Part shown: piece after piece, positions 12,403 to 24,379 of the stretch | Layout: every line of letters begins with the position of its first letter | How positions within the stretch are numbered: position 1 is the first letter of the stretch | Notes under the pieces: model-generated | The model's database searches: none | Told to the model about the DNA's origin: nothing | The model's input: the letters and a program-made list of their open reading frames with translations, nothing else | DNA from: Dryomyza anilis | Lineage: Eukaryota > Arthropoda > Insecta > Diptera > Dryomyzidae | Direction: 5' to 3' | Length of the DNA stretch: 64,000 nt | NCBI GenBank assembly: GCA_951804985.1 | Contig: OX638134.1 | Location: 9,693,017 to 9,757,016, forward strand | Position numbers and translations under genes: made by a program

Positions 12403-13698
12403 AGGACTGCGTCGAATAAAATTCTCCGCTACAAAAATTAAAAAATCTAGAAATCTAGTAATCGAATTTTTATAGAATAAAATATTTTATTTTGCAAATT
12501 ATTTTTAGATTAAAAAAATATATAAAAAACCAGAAATTAATATTTTTTAATAAAAAGTTTTAATTTTTCCGGAACCCCTTCCATTAATGTTGTAATGGTA
12601 GTGTCCGACACCCTCACAGCTGCTGAAGACCAATTTCCTTTTAAAGTCTTGAAGGTCTTTGGACACTTTTTTTGTTGTCTTCATCTCCCTTTTTACTAAA
12701 GCCCAGTATCTCTCAATCGGCCTGAGTTCTGGACAGTTTGGTGGATTGGCTTCTCTAGGCACAAAAATCACTGCATTTTGTTGGATCCACTTTAAGGCCG
12801 TTTTGCTGTAGTGACATGAAGCGAGGTCAGGCCAAAAAAATGTGGACACTTCATGTTGGCGTAAAAATGGAAGAAATCTCTTTTGCATGCATTCCTTCAC
12901 ATATATTTCGCTATTAATTGTATCCGATGTCACGAATGAGCTGCTCCTTTTTCCACAACTGCAAATTGCCTGCCAAACAAGGAATTTCTTTGGGATTTTT
13001 GTCATTTTTTTTTATTTGAATTTTTCAGCGACATTTCCTCGAGAATCGGCTGTATAAAATTCCTGCCCAGGTAGCTGAGAAAAGTCCGCTAAAACATAAG
13101 TTTCGTCGTCCATTATGCAGCAATCGATTTTTTAAAAAAATTCTTGGTTCAGCTTTTTAGCTCGTTGTTTTGCGGTTTCATTCTTGACGGCATTTCTATC
13201 CGGAACTTTTTGGACCTTGTACGTCTTCAGCCCAGCTTCTTTCTTAGTCCTGCGCACGAAAGATTCTGAGCAAGCCCCCTTTCTCGCCAATTTCCTTTCG
13301 GATATGCTTGGATCTTTCTTTAAAATATTCACAACCTTCTTCGACTTTTCACGATCATGTGGGCCTTTTTTTACCAGAACCTTTCTTCCGATCAATACTC
13401 AGGTCTTCCTTAAAGCGGTTGATAACGCGAAAAATGGTCTTAGGGTTAGCCCCTACCTCCTTGGTAATTTTTTTAAAAGACCAACTAGGTTGTTTTTGAA
13501 AAATTTTAATTATATTTTCTCGCACTTCCACTTCGTTTGCCATTTTTGCGTTAAATACATTTTGTATTGACTATATCTGACACAAATTATTTTCTGCCAT
13601 TTAATTCAGAGCTACTATGATCAAATTTTTTAATTTGAATCTTGCAATAGCACATTATGGGAAGATATGTAACGGACAATTTTGTTCGACGCAGTCCT
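12403..13698 (-). mobile_element. Tc1/mariner element, 1,296 bp, inactive
   Basis: Inverted ends begin AGGACTGCGTCGAA and continue with AAAATT.TCCG.TACA, about 30 bp with a few mismatches. A TA lies directly outside each end (12,401-12,402 and 13,699-13,700). The length and single transposase gene are typical of Tc1/mariner. The transposase runs on the minus strand and is broken, so the element cannot move by itself. The ends are well matched and the protein largely readable, suggesting moderate age. Confidence 0.92.
12547..13543 (-). pseudogene. Tc1/mariner transposase pseudogene (one frameshift, two stops)
   Basis: A cut-and-paste transposase remnant inside the TA-flanked element. The N-terminal part (13,543-13,380) has a helix-turn-helix-like segment (KEVGANPKTIFRVINRFKE), followed by a second one around KKDPSISERKLARK. 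The catalytic region shows MDDETYV (first Asp), FWPDLASCHYS (second Asp) and PELRPIERYW (third acidic residue), with 37 residues between the second Asp and that Glu. DD34E/DD34D families have 34, so this looks like a DD37-type branch. Breaks: a frameshift in the A-run near 13,371-13,377, and in-frame TAA stops at 13,132-13,134 and 13,012-13,014. The frame is otherwise continuous to 12,547. Open frames on the opposite strand are shadows. Confidence 0.9.
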
Positions 13699-13700
13699 TA

Positions 13701-14269
13701 TTACCAATTTTAATGGTATAAATTATTGTTTTTCTATTGAAATAATAGGTTAATATATAATATAAGAAACAAAATAAGAAAGCAATTTTTAATATAAAAA
13801 ATAATGCAAATATCAAATTTCTTTTGAAGATATTTGGATCTGATATTGGAAAAATGGATTCTGATAAAAAAAATTTAATATAAATAAAAACAAAATATAT
13901 AAATAATAAAAATTAAAATACAAAAACAGAGTATTTTTAATTTGACCCGTAAAATAAATAATTTAAAAATAAAGGTAGATTTTTCAATAAATTTTAAAAT
14001 TTATTTTAGCTATGCTAATATTTAAATTAGTGTACAAGATATGTTTAGCTGAAATTGAAAAATTTGGATTCTAATAGAACATTTAAATAACGTTACAAAA
14101 TTGGCTTTTCTAATAAATTTTACCATATTACAATAGACAATAGTCTTGGTCATTACTAGATTATGTAAGTCTTGTAACTGGACGGGTTATCGAAATGTTG
14201 AAAAAGGCAATTATCATTATTCAATCCGGATACTGCAATAATTTCTACAAAGGTAATTAACAAGACAGA
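13701..14269. other. AT-rich stretch, nothing recognised
   Basis: Single-copy AT-rich DNA between the mariner element and the Helitron-like end. No gene, array or TIR is visible. Confidence 0.4.
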
Positions 14270-15300
14270 TCTATTTATATATATAAAACTTTTAATCCGC
14301 GACTGTCTGTTTGTCGGTCAGTCTGTTTATTCCAGCATCACGTCTAAACCACTGACCAAATTTGACTGAGGATTCTATGAAGTACGGAAGATTATATAGG
14401 CTATACATAGACGGGATTGGACAACGGGGCTTGGCACCTCCCATACAACTTAAACATTTGAACGATATAAAAAATACAAAAACACGAGAAATAAAGCAAC
14501 ATTAAACACAAAAACAAAATCAGAAAACAAAAGCAAAAACTACAAAATTCTAAAATTCTAAAATACAAAAACAAATTACAATAAAAGCAGAAACATAAAA
14601 ACGCAGAGACAAAATGAAACATAAAGCAAAGGAAAAAACATTAAATAGAAAATCAAAAACGGAAATCAAAAGAAAAACACTAAAACAGACAAAAAATCAA
14701 AAAGACAAAATCAAAAGCACCAACACAACAACAAAAGCAAAGACAGTAAAGAAAAAAACAAAAAAATAAAACACACAAAATAAATATCAAAAATAGAAAA
14801 GCAAAAACACAAACACAAACAAAAAAACAAAACAGAAAATACAAAAGCAAAAATAGAATCAAAAACACAAGAACAAAACCACAAAAGCAAATGCAAAACC
14901 ATTAAAACAGAAAAACCTAAAATACAAAAGCAAAACACGAAACCAAAAACAAAAGCAAAAACTAAAATTAAAAAAAAGTCAACAGAAAAAACACTAAAAC
15001 AGAAGCAAAAATACACCAAAAGCACAAAAATATAATTAAAAACACAAGAACAAAAGCTAAAACAAAAGTAAAAACACAAAAATGCAGAAACAAACTCAAA
15101 AACACAAAATCAAACATAATACGAAAAACAAAAGGAAAAGAAAAGCAAAAACAAAAGCAAAAAACAAAAACTAATATACAAAATCAAAAACAAAGACTCA
15201 AAAGCAAAAACACAAAATAAAAAAAAACAAAGTCAAAAGAAAAGCAAAAGAACAATAGCAAAATCAAAAGCAAAAATACAAAAACAAAAACACAATATTT
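14270..15300 (+). mobile_element. Helitron-like left end with expanded A-rich array
   Basis: Begins TCTATTTATATATATAAAAC after an A, then runs through a CTGTCTGTTTGTCGG stretch, TTCCAGCATCACGTCTAAAC and CTTGGCACCTCCCATACAAC. This aligns over about 190 bases with the left part of the Helitron at 44,271. From about 14,480 to 15,295 it becomes a degenerate (CAAAAA/CAAAAGC) array. The other Helitron has only about 80 bases of the same array. No hairpin-CTAG right end was found downstream, so the 3' limit is uncertain and the copy is probably truncated. Confidence 0.75.
14480..15295. repeat. A-rich simple repeat (ACAAAAGCAAAA type)
   Basis: A degenerate tract of 6- to 12-bp units built from CAAAAA, CAAAAGC and ACACAAAA. 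Minus-strand open frames rich in F, C and L across it are repeat translations. It corresponds to the shorter A-rich tract at 44,519-44,600 in the other Helitron, so it appears to have expanded within this copy. Confidence 0.9.
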
Positions 15301-17639
15301 TCTTTGGTCTGAATATTTTCAGTTGATCTGACGTAGAATCTCCCAAACCCAAAAAGTTGTTTTAATTTTTTAGAGTAGTTATATTTCTTTAATTAACATG
15401 AAGTCACGATCATTGAATTAAAATATAATTCATATTGATTTATCGAATTTATTAATTAGGAAAATCAGGTAAATCAGCAAAAGCATAAAATCATAAATCT
15501 TAAACTTGTTGATTTATCGAAAAAGTTTAATATCTTTGTATTTTCAACAATGTAAGAACTGCTATAAATTAAAAATTATGTAAAGTTCATGGCTCATTTA
15601 CAATACAATTTCAGGACATTGAAATCATAACACATTTTCTCAGTTGTACAGTCAAATCAAGCATGAACGAACGTACGAACACCGCGCATCGATTTGGTTT
15701 CTTTAAAATGATTTTCTTTTAATAAAACTGACAAACGCATTCAAAATTCAACCAAAAACCAAACACACAAATTTAATTTAAATATAAAAAATAAGGGATG
15801 AAAGTAATTCAAATGTGCATTCGAAGGAATGAAGGAATGAATGCACGCCCGAGTACTAATCCTCCCTACGAATGCTAGCAAACGTACAAATATGAAAAAT
15901 AAAAGATAAAATATCACAAAACCACGTTGTATCGGTGGCGGTGATCATGCGTGGTATGGTGCTGAACTTTGTAGAACAATCCAAAGGATATACGAAAGAG
16001 ACTGCAGTGGGAAAAAAAGGTGCAACTTCAGATGGATTCACTGACTGACATTCAGTCATATGTTTGCTTATAAAATAGATGTAGATGTTGTTAATGCATG
16101 TTGATGCCGATGCTGATCATGTTTGATGATGTATTGTGTAGGTGATCCATATGGTGTTTTTCCCACTCAACTCTGTGCATAGAGCGCATACATCATATGT
16201 GGTTTGGTGTCGCCCCGTACAGCCACGAAATTTTTCTTATACTACAGAAATTTATATAGGTTCCTAGAGATCTACCGTGTGTTTGCATTTTTTTTTTTGT
16301 TTTCTTGTTTTTGATATTTTCTTCTATTGTTTTTCCAGTATACAGCTGGTGCATTATAGAACATGTTGTAGTATTTTAGAATTTGATATGCAATCTGCTC
16401 GAGATTTTTACATATGAGACGCAGAAAAATGTATCTTTTACGGCTTTAATATAAAAATGAAAAATTGAAATTTTCTTTCTCACGGTTAGGTTGTTGTGCA
16501 TTTGATGGGCGTCTGGAAAAAGGATTTTTTTTTCTCCGTTTGTTCTTCCTTTTTGCGTAATGTGGGTGCTGTATGCAATTTTATAATTCGTTTAAGAATG
16601 GCATCTTTTTTTGTTGCTCTGTTCATTTTTGAATTGTTTGGGAAATTATGTATGGTTTCATTTCGCTTTGGTATTGCCAAATAGCAAATGTTGGTACATT
16701 ATGTTGCTGTTTACTTTAGATCCGGTGGAAATCGTGGGAACTGCTGGCATTCCTGAGTGAAGGTTGTTTGTTGTCATAGCATATATTATGTTTGTTCTTG
16801 TAATCCTTTGAAAATGGAGCGTATTAGGACTATTATTATTATATGCATTTTAAGTAGGCTTCATTCAGTGATTTCTTTTTCTTTTTTTTTTTTGTTTGAA
16901 AGACTAACAAGATTAGCAGCCTGCAGAAAATTGTATAAACTGTGGATGCTATAACCTATATACATAACAAAAAATGCATTTTGAGGTACAGCGTTAATAC
17001 TTAATTTAATCAAAAGATTACTAAAAAAAAGAACGCTGGAAATATAAAATTTGAAGACCATTTTTTATTTTGCTGGGATTTATAAGACTTTGTTCTTTAT
17101 AATATTTATTTTCTTATACAATTCACAGCATTTTCCATATTGCATTGCAAGATTTAGAGTTATAAAATTTTTAAATAAAAAATTATAAGGCATTTCAGAA
17201 AAATTAAAATCCTTATAATAACTGCTGGAATTAAAATATTTTCATCACATTTTTATAATTTTTTTTAATAGATATTTTGATGCTAATTCTGAAAATGTGC
17301 ACAGATATGTTGTATCTTGTATGATTTTTGAGATATAAAATTCCAAATTTTAGATTTAATTTTTGGAAAATCTATTTTTTTAATATTATTTAAATCGATA
17401 TTAAACTTTGAGTAAATATTAAAATTTTGAATAATAAAATATAATTTTTGTATTTATAACAAAATATATTTTAGTAAATTTTTAATTTTTTTTTTTAATA
17501 AAAAATTTAATTGAATTCAATTTTTATGAAAATATTAAGAACCATTTTTTAGTGAGAAAATTGTTGGTGATAAAATAAATTTTAGGGGCATTTTTAGAAA
17601 ACTGAATTTTATTAGAAAAAAATGATTTTTGTACAAATT
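15301..17639. other. Single-copy stretch with a less AT-rich island
   Basis: About 15,640-16,260 is less AT-rich. It holds GAACGAACGTACGAAC (15,665), a GAATGAAGGAATGAATGC run (15,826) and TGATCATG (16,114-16,121). Short open frames on both strands (for example 15,856-16,059 and 16,486-16,684) show no recognisable domain. From 17,050 onward the sequence is simply AT-rich. Confidence 0.4.
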
Positions 17640-18912
17640 AATAATTTTTAGTGAAAATTCGAATTTTTAGTGAAAAATTAAATGTTAGTGAAAAATTGAA
17701 TTTTTAATGATAAATTGAAATTTTAGTGAATATTTAAATTTTCAGAGAAATTTTCAATTATTTTTTTAGTGAAAATTTGAAATTTAGTAAAAAATTTGAT
17801 TCTTTGTGAAAATTTGAATCATTTAGTAAAAATTTGATTTTTAACGAAAAATTTAATTTATTGTGAAAAATTAAATTTATAGTGAAAAATTGAATATTGA
17901 GTGAAAAATTGAATTTTTAGTGAAAAATTTAATTTTAGTGAAAATCTGAATTTTTTGTTAAAAATTGAGTTTTTAGTAAAAAATTTAATTTTTAATGACA
18001 AATTTAATTTGCAGAGATAATTTCAATTTTTGAAGTGAAAATTTGATATTTAGTAAAAAATTTAATTTTTAGTGAAAAATTGAATTTTAAGTGAAAAACT
18101 GCATTTTAAGTGTAAAATTTAATTTTTAGTGAAATTTTTAATTTTATGTGAAAAATTGAATTTTTAGTGAAAAATTAAATTTTAGTGAAAAATTGAATTT
18201 TTAGTGAAAAATTAAATTTTAGTGAAAAATTGAATTTTTAGTGAAAATTTGAATTTTCAGTGCATAATTTTTAGTGAAAATTTTAATTTTTTGAATTTTT
18301 AGTGCAAAGTTGAATTTTTAGTGAAAAATTGAATTTTTAGTGAAAAATTGAATTTTTAGTCAAAAATTTAATTTTTAATGAAAAATTGAATTTTTAGTGA
18401 AAATTTTAATTTTTTGAACTTTTACTTAGAAATTGAATTTTTAGTGCAAAGTTGAATTTTTAGTGAAAAATTGAATTTTTAGTGAAAAATTGAATTTTTT
18501 GTGCAAAATTGAATTTTTAGTGAAAAATTGAATTTTGAGTGAAAAATTTAATTTTTAGTGAAAAATTTAATTTTTAGTGAAAAATTTAATTTTGAGTGAG
18601 AAATTGAATTTTTAGTGAAAAATTAAATTTTAGTGAAAAATTAAATTTTTAGTGAAAATTTGAATTTTCAGTGCATAAATTCAAAGCATAAATTTTAGTG
18701 AAAATTTTAATTATTTGAATTTTTACTTAGAAATTGAATTTTTAGTGCAAAGTTGTATTTTTAGTGAAAATTTGAAATTTAAGTGAAAACGTTAAATTCT
18801 AGTGAAAATTTGAATTTTTGGTGTAAATTTGAATTTTTAGTGAAAATTTTGATTTTTTAGGGAAATTGTGAATTTTTAGTGAACATTTGTAGAATAGTTG
18901 AATTTTTAGTTA
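17640..18912 (+). repeat. 19-bp minisatellite, plus orientation (locus C)
   Basis: Degenerate tandem copies of the GAATTTTTAGTGAAAAATT unit, more diverged than loci A and B. Some blocks are re-used: TTTACTTAGAAATTGAATTT occurs at about 18,420 and 18,721, indicating internal duplication of about 300 bases. Confidence 0.93.
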
Positions 18913-18989
18913 TACGGGGTGGTCCGCTTGTAGCCGTTTGCAGATACTGCAGTTCACTAAATTATTGAAATTTAATTTCTACGACATTT

Positions 18990-19505
18990 TATTCTTGCAA
19001 ATTGTACAAAATTCTTCTTATGATGAAGTTGGACAATATTTGCCGATGTATTGTTTTTGCTCCTGTTAAAGGTACGCTTCTCGGCTTTCTTCTGCAACTT
19101 AAATTTTATCTCAGGTGAAATCCAAAGGTTGCTTTTCATTGGTTTGTTGCCAAGATTGAAGTTTTTTCTTGGATAAAATAATTTAATAATTGATATAACA
19201 CTATATTTTCACTAAAATAACAAAAAATTATGCTGCCCACTTTACCCCAGAAAATGTTTCCCACTTTACCCCACAATTTGAACAAAACTTAGCTCCATTT
19301 AGGAAATGTTATACTTTTTGCGATCATTTTTAACATACCTTCCTAATAAAAAAAACGACTTTTTGATAGCAAACAACAGCACTCTAAACATTCAAACTTC
19401 AAAAACATTTTTTTTTCACTTGTTCTCGAAATGCAAAAAGGATTTAACACAAAAAAACTCAAATTTCCCACATTACCCCATGTCCCATTATACCCCAGGT
19501 TTCCC
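18990..19505 (-). repeat. Dispersed repeat with CCCACTTTACCCC motifs (copy 1)
   Basis: Aligns on the opposite strand with 25,385-25,925. Shared blocks include GCTTCTCGGCTTTCTTCTGC (here 19,077-19,096), TTTCCCACTTTACCCCA, AGCACTCTAAA and CCCACATTACCCCATGTCCC (19,469-19,488). Both copies retain a short lysine-rich reading (LQKKAEKRTFN) on the complementary strand, which may be a remnant of coding sequence; I do not recognise the protein. This copy holds the intact site into which the 1-kb TIR element inserted in the other copy. Confidence 0.8.
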
Positions 19506-19544
19506 TACATATTCCGTTTTAGAAATTAAATTCTAATCAAAGCG

Positions 19545-20640
19545 CTATAAATCTTCCAGCTGTCTTAGAAAGTCAAAGCGTTTGAATAAGCCGGACAATG
19601 GTCAAACCATTTTTTGATATCATAAAATGATATACAACCCTTTGACTAGAACAGCTTAAGTATTTTCGATAAGATCTAAAATTTCTTTTTCTAAATATGT
19701 ACCAAGTAATAAAAAAGTATTTCAAAAAGCTATTATTAGAAGATGTATTTGAAAGTCATGTAGTTTGAATAAGCTGGACAATGGTCAAACCATTTGTGAT
19801 ATCGCAAAAGCCTTTCACTACCATATAAAATGTCACCGATACGATCTAAAATTTTCATTTTCTAAATAATGCATTGGAGAAATATTAAAATACATCGTAA
19901 TACATACATGAAAGGATTTCAAGAATTTCAAAATGCTAGTCTTAGAAAGTCATGTAGTTTGAATAAGCTGGGCAATGGTCAAACCATTTGTGATATCACA
20001 AAATCCTTTCACTGCCATATAAAATGTCACCGATACGATCTAAAATTTTCATTTTCTAAATAATGCATTGGAGAAATATTAAAATACAACGTATGACGTG
20101 AAAAGGATTTTAAAATGCTAGTCTTAGAAGTTGTCTTTGAAAGTCATATAGTTCGAATAAGCCGGACAATGGTCAAACCATTTGTGATATCACAAAACAA
20201 TATCTAAACCTTTCAACAGCATTAAAAGTGCCTTCGATAAAATCTTCATTTTCAGAAATTGCAATATGTTTTTAAAAAGCTCTCTCGTCTTACAAAGTCA
20301 GATGGTTTGAAAAGCCGGACAATGGTCAAACCATTTGTGATATCACAAAAGCCTTTTACTATCATCAGAAGTTTCATTGATACGATCTAAAAATCTGAAT
20401 TTCTTAAAAATGCATTAGAGATATATTAAAAAACAAGATGTAATATAAAAGGTTTTCAAAAAGCTGGACTTCAAAAAGATGTCTTAGAAAGTCAAATTGT
20501 TTGAATGGGCTGCTGGACAATGGTCAAACCATTTGTGATATCACAAAATAAAATCTAAACCTTTCAGCTGCTTGGAATCTAACGATAAAATCAACATTTT
20601 CAGAATTTGCAATAGAGAAATTTTAAAATACAACATGTGA
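19545..20640 (+). repeat. Tandem satellite, six units of about 150-200 bp
   Basis: The conserved segment GGACAATGGTCAAACCATTT starts at 19,593, 19,776, 19,970, 20,164, 20,317 and 20,515, giving steps of 183, 194, 194, 153 and 198. It is followed in most units by TTTGTGATATCACAAA, a perfect 16-bp palindrome, and ATGGT-CAA-ACCAT is itself a small hairpin. Between these the units share CTTAGAAAGTCA...GTTTGAATAAGC and CGATACGATCTAAAA. No coding potential is seen. Confidence 0.92.
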
Positions 20641-21867
20641 TACAAAGTCTTAGATTTTTTAGAGCTTATAGAAAGGGTTTTCTTTATTTTAAATCGGACA
20701 AAAGAACGCATTCAAATTTCAGCATAGTGTCAAATTTAAAAATTATAATGGAAAATTATACAAAATTCATAAATCTTCTAAGGCTACTTTTAGTTTTAAT
20801 CAAGATTCTGAAACTGGTTGGACTTTTTTGTAAATTTAAAATGATTTTTTCTAGAATACGATGCTCTTATAATGCATTTAAAACCGAAATCAAATTTTAC
20901 AGCTAATAAAAAATTAATATTTCAACGGCAAAATGATTAATATTTCAACAGGAAAAAGCGTAATATTTCATTCAAACGGAAGATTTATAATTACATTAAA
21001 ATAAAAGTATAAAATTTGATTTCGAAATTAGCATTTCCCGTCGAGATCTCAAATAGCACGACATATACATTATGATGATTACAATCAAAGGATATTTTTG
21101 AGATTTCTTTTTGGGAAGTTTGTAACAAAATACGCATAAATATGCGTAAAAACTATAACTATAGAATATTTTCACAACACAACGTAATAAAAAGTCGTAA
21201 AACTCTTCAGCGCAACCAAAAGAAAAAAGGGTGAAAAACCCCTAAAATAGCTTAAGACGGACGAGACGAGAGACGCACAAAGACGGGACAATAGAACCCA
21301 AAGACAATAGCAATGTAAATGCCTGAATGACGGACTGACAATAGCGTAGTATATCCTGCAAAATGAAAGGAAGGAAGGAAGAAAGAAAGGGGTAAAGTTC
21401 AAATAATGCTGTAAAAACGGCACAAAGTTGACAAAGAAGAAGACAGACCGTCTAAGAAAAAGTCAGTCAACACATTACAAAACGAGTTCAGTCGATACAA
21501 CATACACAACAACTTCGCACATATTCCACAAGTTCAAAGTGCGTGCCGGACGCAGACGAATATATAGGGTATATTTACCGTTGCCATTATAACAGGGGCA
21601 TTCACCCCAATCGACAGTATACGACGGCCTTGCCTGATAATAGCGCATTGAATGAATGGATGATCTCGATGATGAGCTTCGTTTTTTTATGATCATGATG
21701 AGGTTCAATTTAAGTCAATTGTTCTATAGCGCGTTGAAGATTTTTATTATTTTTTCGCTTTTGTCGTCGCGTCCATGTAACAAATGTTGGAAAAACTTGT
21801 CTTTTGTAATAAATGATTATTGTCAGAAAAGCATAGAGTAGAGTACAAATAATTACAAAAAAAAATT
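20641..21867. other. Single-copy stretch with a less AT-rich island
   Basis: About 21,180-21,780 is less AT-rich and non-repetitive. It includes an AAGGAAGGAAGAAAGAAAG run (21,369), a GTTCAGTCGATACAAC stretch (21,486; initiator-like TCAGTC, no convincing partner element) and ATGATCATGATGA (21,689). No recognisable gene. Confidence 0.35.
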
Positions 21868-22080
21868 GAGGCGCACTTAAACCACTTTGGCAACAAGAAA
21901 AAAAAAACTTTTGTATTATCTATAGTTGCATTTTTTGTTTTTTAGACAATTCTAAATGCGGTGCATAAAAAGCCTATATTGGGGTGAAATTTTGTACACA
22001 TTTCGTATCTTTTCTCTGCTTAGTTTTCTATTATTTTCTTTATTAAATAGAAAACCCTATTTTATGCATTTGCGCCTCAA
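21868..22080. mobile_element. Possible small TIR element (TTGAGGCGCA ends)
   Basis: TTGAGGCGCA at 21,868-21,877 and its complement TGCGCCTCAA at 22,071-22,080 enclose about 213 AT-rich bases. The inverted ends are only 10 bp and no clear target duplication is visible, so this is a weak call. Confidence 0.35.
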
Positions 22081-22489
22081 TGCGCCTGCCTGAATGTCTT
22101 CAACACCTGAGGGTTTAATTTTTTTATGATTTTGAACTTTTACGCAGTTGAAAATATCATTTTAATTGTGGAAAATTAGCACAAATTGTGTGCTTTGAGT
22201 TTTTTTTTTTTTCATTTAGTTTTTACCTTAAAGGGCGTCGAATTTTCCAACTAAAAAAGGGCGTTGATTTTTTACCTCGAAAAATGCTCGTTGATTTTTG
22301 TGCTTGGAAAAGGGGTTTTATTTTTTATGATAAAGGGTTTTATTTTTATGATAAAGGGTTTTATTTTTCTTCGAAAAGGCGTTGATTTTTTATTTAATGA
22401 AAAGCGCATTTTTAAAAATTTTTAATTATATTTTTAGCTAAAAGGGTTGCAGAACGATGTCATTTGTAAAATGATACGCTTTATTTTCA

Positions 22490-24350
22490 TCGAGTATGTT
22501 TGTTTTTTTGTTATATTATTTTTTTTTCTTTTATTTTTTTAGATCATTACTTGCTTAAAATATATTATTTGTTGTTACAGTTTTTATTAATGACATGTTT
22601 ATTTTTTTAAAGGCTTATGAGGTAGTTAAGCGAAGCCACAATGTTAATGGGACGCATATTTTATTTTATTACAGAATTATAAGCATTTTATTTTTGTAAT
22701 AAGGGAAATTTTTATAAAAAAAGCAATTTTTGGTTTTTAAGAAGCCCCTTTTTTGTGAATTTATTATTTGTTGTTACAGTTTTTATTAGTCTAATTTTTT
22801 TGAAAGACTTATGAGATTGTTTAGCGAAACCTCAAGTTGAGGGGTAATTTTTTACAATTTAAGAAATTATAAGCAATTTATTTTTGAAGTATAAAAAATG
22901 CATTTTTTTTCTAGAGGTACCCTTAGTTATGCAAATATATATTATACAAATTAATTATTTGTTGACATAGAAAAAATGTAATTTACTTTGATAGTGTTAT
23001 TTTTTTTTAATAGCCCAAATTTCTTTAAGGGTTCTAAGGCTGTTTATAAAAAAATACGAAAATGGGAGGTAACTCTTTTTTTAGGCAGCCTAAAGGCTTA
23101 ATGAAGAGGCTTTACAATAAAAAAAATAAACTTTAAAAATATTTTTTTGTGCATATATTATTTGTTACATATATTGGTTTTAATATAAATATTATTAGAA
23201 ATTTTGAGATTGTTTAGATCGACAATAATTAGGGGTAATTTTTAAAAAATGTTTTTTTTTTAGATTTTATATTCAGGGTGACCTTTTTTTATTTCACTTT
23301 GTAACAGTGTTTTTTTTTTTAAATGGGCCATATAGTTTAGGGCTCGTGAGGTTGTTTGGAAAAACCACGAAAATGGGAGGTACGGTTTTTTTCTTTTTAG
23401 GGAAATTATAAGTCTTTTAATTTTAAATATTGTTTTTGTGCATATATTAAATGTTTTTATAATTTGAATTAATATAAATATTTTTAGGAATTTTTAAATT
23501 GTTTGGAACCACAATATTTAAGTGTAATTCTTTAAAATAACGAGTAAAAGGGTTTTTTTTTTGACAAATTTGTGTTTTTTTTATATTACGCACGTTCTAT
23601 TAGTAGCCGCGGTAGCTCAGTGGTTAGTGCGTTGGACTGCGAGCCGAAAGGTCCCCGGTTCAAGTCTGGACTGGGGCTAACAACATCTTTTCATAGAAAC
23701 ATTTTTCTATACCGCGCTACCTCTCGTCAGTAAATGGCAAACCTACGAGAGTAAAGCATTGCCTATGAAAAAGCTCTCAACCGCCGTTCGGATTCGGCAA
23801 TAAACTGTAGGTCCCACCACTTTGAGTACAAATATAACACGCACAGCTCAAAATGGTGAGAGAGCTCGGCCGAAGTTCTATACAGAACTGTAGTGCCAAA
23901 CTATTATTATTATTATTACGTTCTATTTTATACCACATTTTGAAACAGTTCTTATAAACGGGACATATACATTTTTTAAGGCCTTGAGGTTGTTTGGAAA
24001 AACTGCAAAAATGGGAGGTACGTTTTTTTTCTCCATAAATTATAAGCATTTAATACTGGAGGATGTAACAAAATAAAAAATCGTAACAAAAACTTTATAA
24101 AAACAGTTTTGCTGGTTGTTTTTAAAATTGTAGAAAAGTTTTTGCATAATATTGTGATTTATTTTTAATTGTGTTTTTATTGTGGGTTTTGAGAATTTTT
24201 GAGATTTATTATTTACTTTAATTATGGTTTTTGAGAATACACAGAAATGGGAGGATATTCTTTTTATTTTTGATAAATTATAAGGAAATCATATAAAATA
24301 TTTAAAAACTATTTAAAATAAATTAATAATAATGATTTTTTTATACAAAT
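22490..24350 (+). repeat. Degenerate tandem array of about 150-225-bp units, split by a SINE
   Basis: Recurring segments are ATTATTTGTTGTTACAG (22,565 and 22,764, then decaying), a GAGRTTGTTTRG-like block followed by ACC(A/T)CAA or CGAAAATGGGAGG (near 22,619, 22,812, 23,037, 23,207, 23,348, 23,494, 23,984), and AATTATAAGCATTT. After subtracting the inserted SINE the steps are about 140-225 bases. The units are heavily diverged, so this is an old satellite-like array. A simpler run of GGCGTTGATTTTTTA/AAAGGGTTTTATTTTT units precedes it at 22,225-22,400. Confidence 0.75.
23602..23917 (+). mobile_element. tRNA-derived SINE, copy 1 (full length)
   Basis: The head resembles a tRNA: GCCGCGGTAGCTCAGTGG with a polymerase III A box (TAGCTCAGTGG, 23,613-23,623) and a B box (GGTTCAAGTC, 23,657-23,666). 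A tRNA-unrelated body of about 230 bases and an (ATT)n tail follow. The 10-bp direct repeat ACGTTCTATT flanks the copy (23,592-23,601 and 23,918-23,927), as expected for a target duplication made by a LINE partner. It closely matches copies 2 and 3. It sits inside the degenerate tandem array at 22.5-24.35 kb. Confidence 0.93.
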
Positions 24351-24379
24351 CTTAGAGTTTACTATATTAAAAGTGGGAC

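Noticed and set aside
13184..13570. 128-codon plus-strand frame over the mariner element
   Set aside because: Antisense shadow of the transposase pseudogene on the minus strand.
14680..15079. Membrane protein from the minus-strand frames rich in F, C and L
   Set aside because: The frames cover the A-rich simple repeat inside the Helitron-like copy.
21480..21530. Core promoter with initiator TCAGTC
   Set aside because: No TATA box at the right distance and no downstream promoter element at +28 to +33; a single six-base match is expected by chance.
23602..23680. tRNA gene
   Set aside because: The tRNA-like head does not fold into a clean cloverleaf (anticodon stem mismatches), and the same head is followed by a shared body and ATT tail in three places, so it is a SINE.
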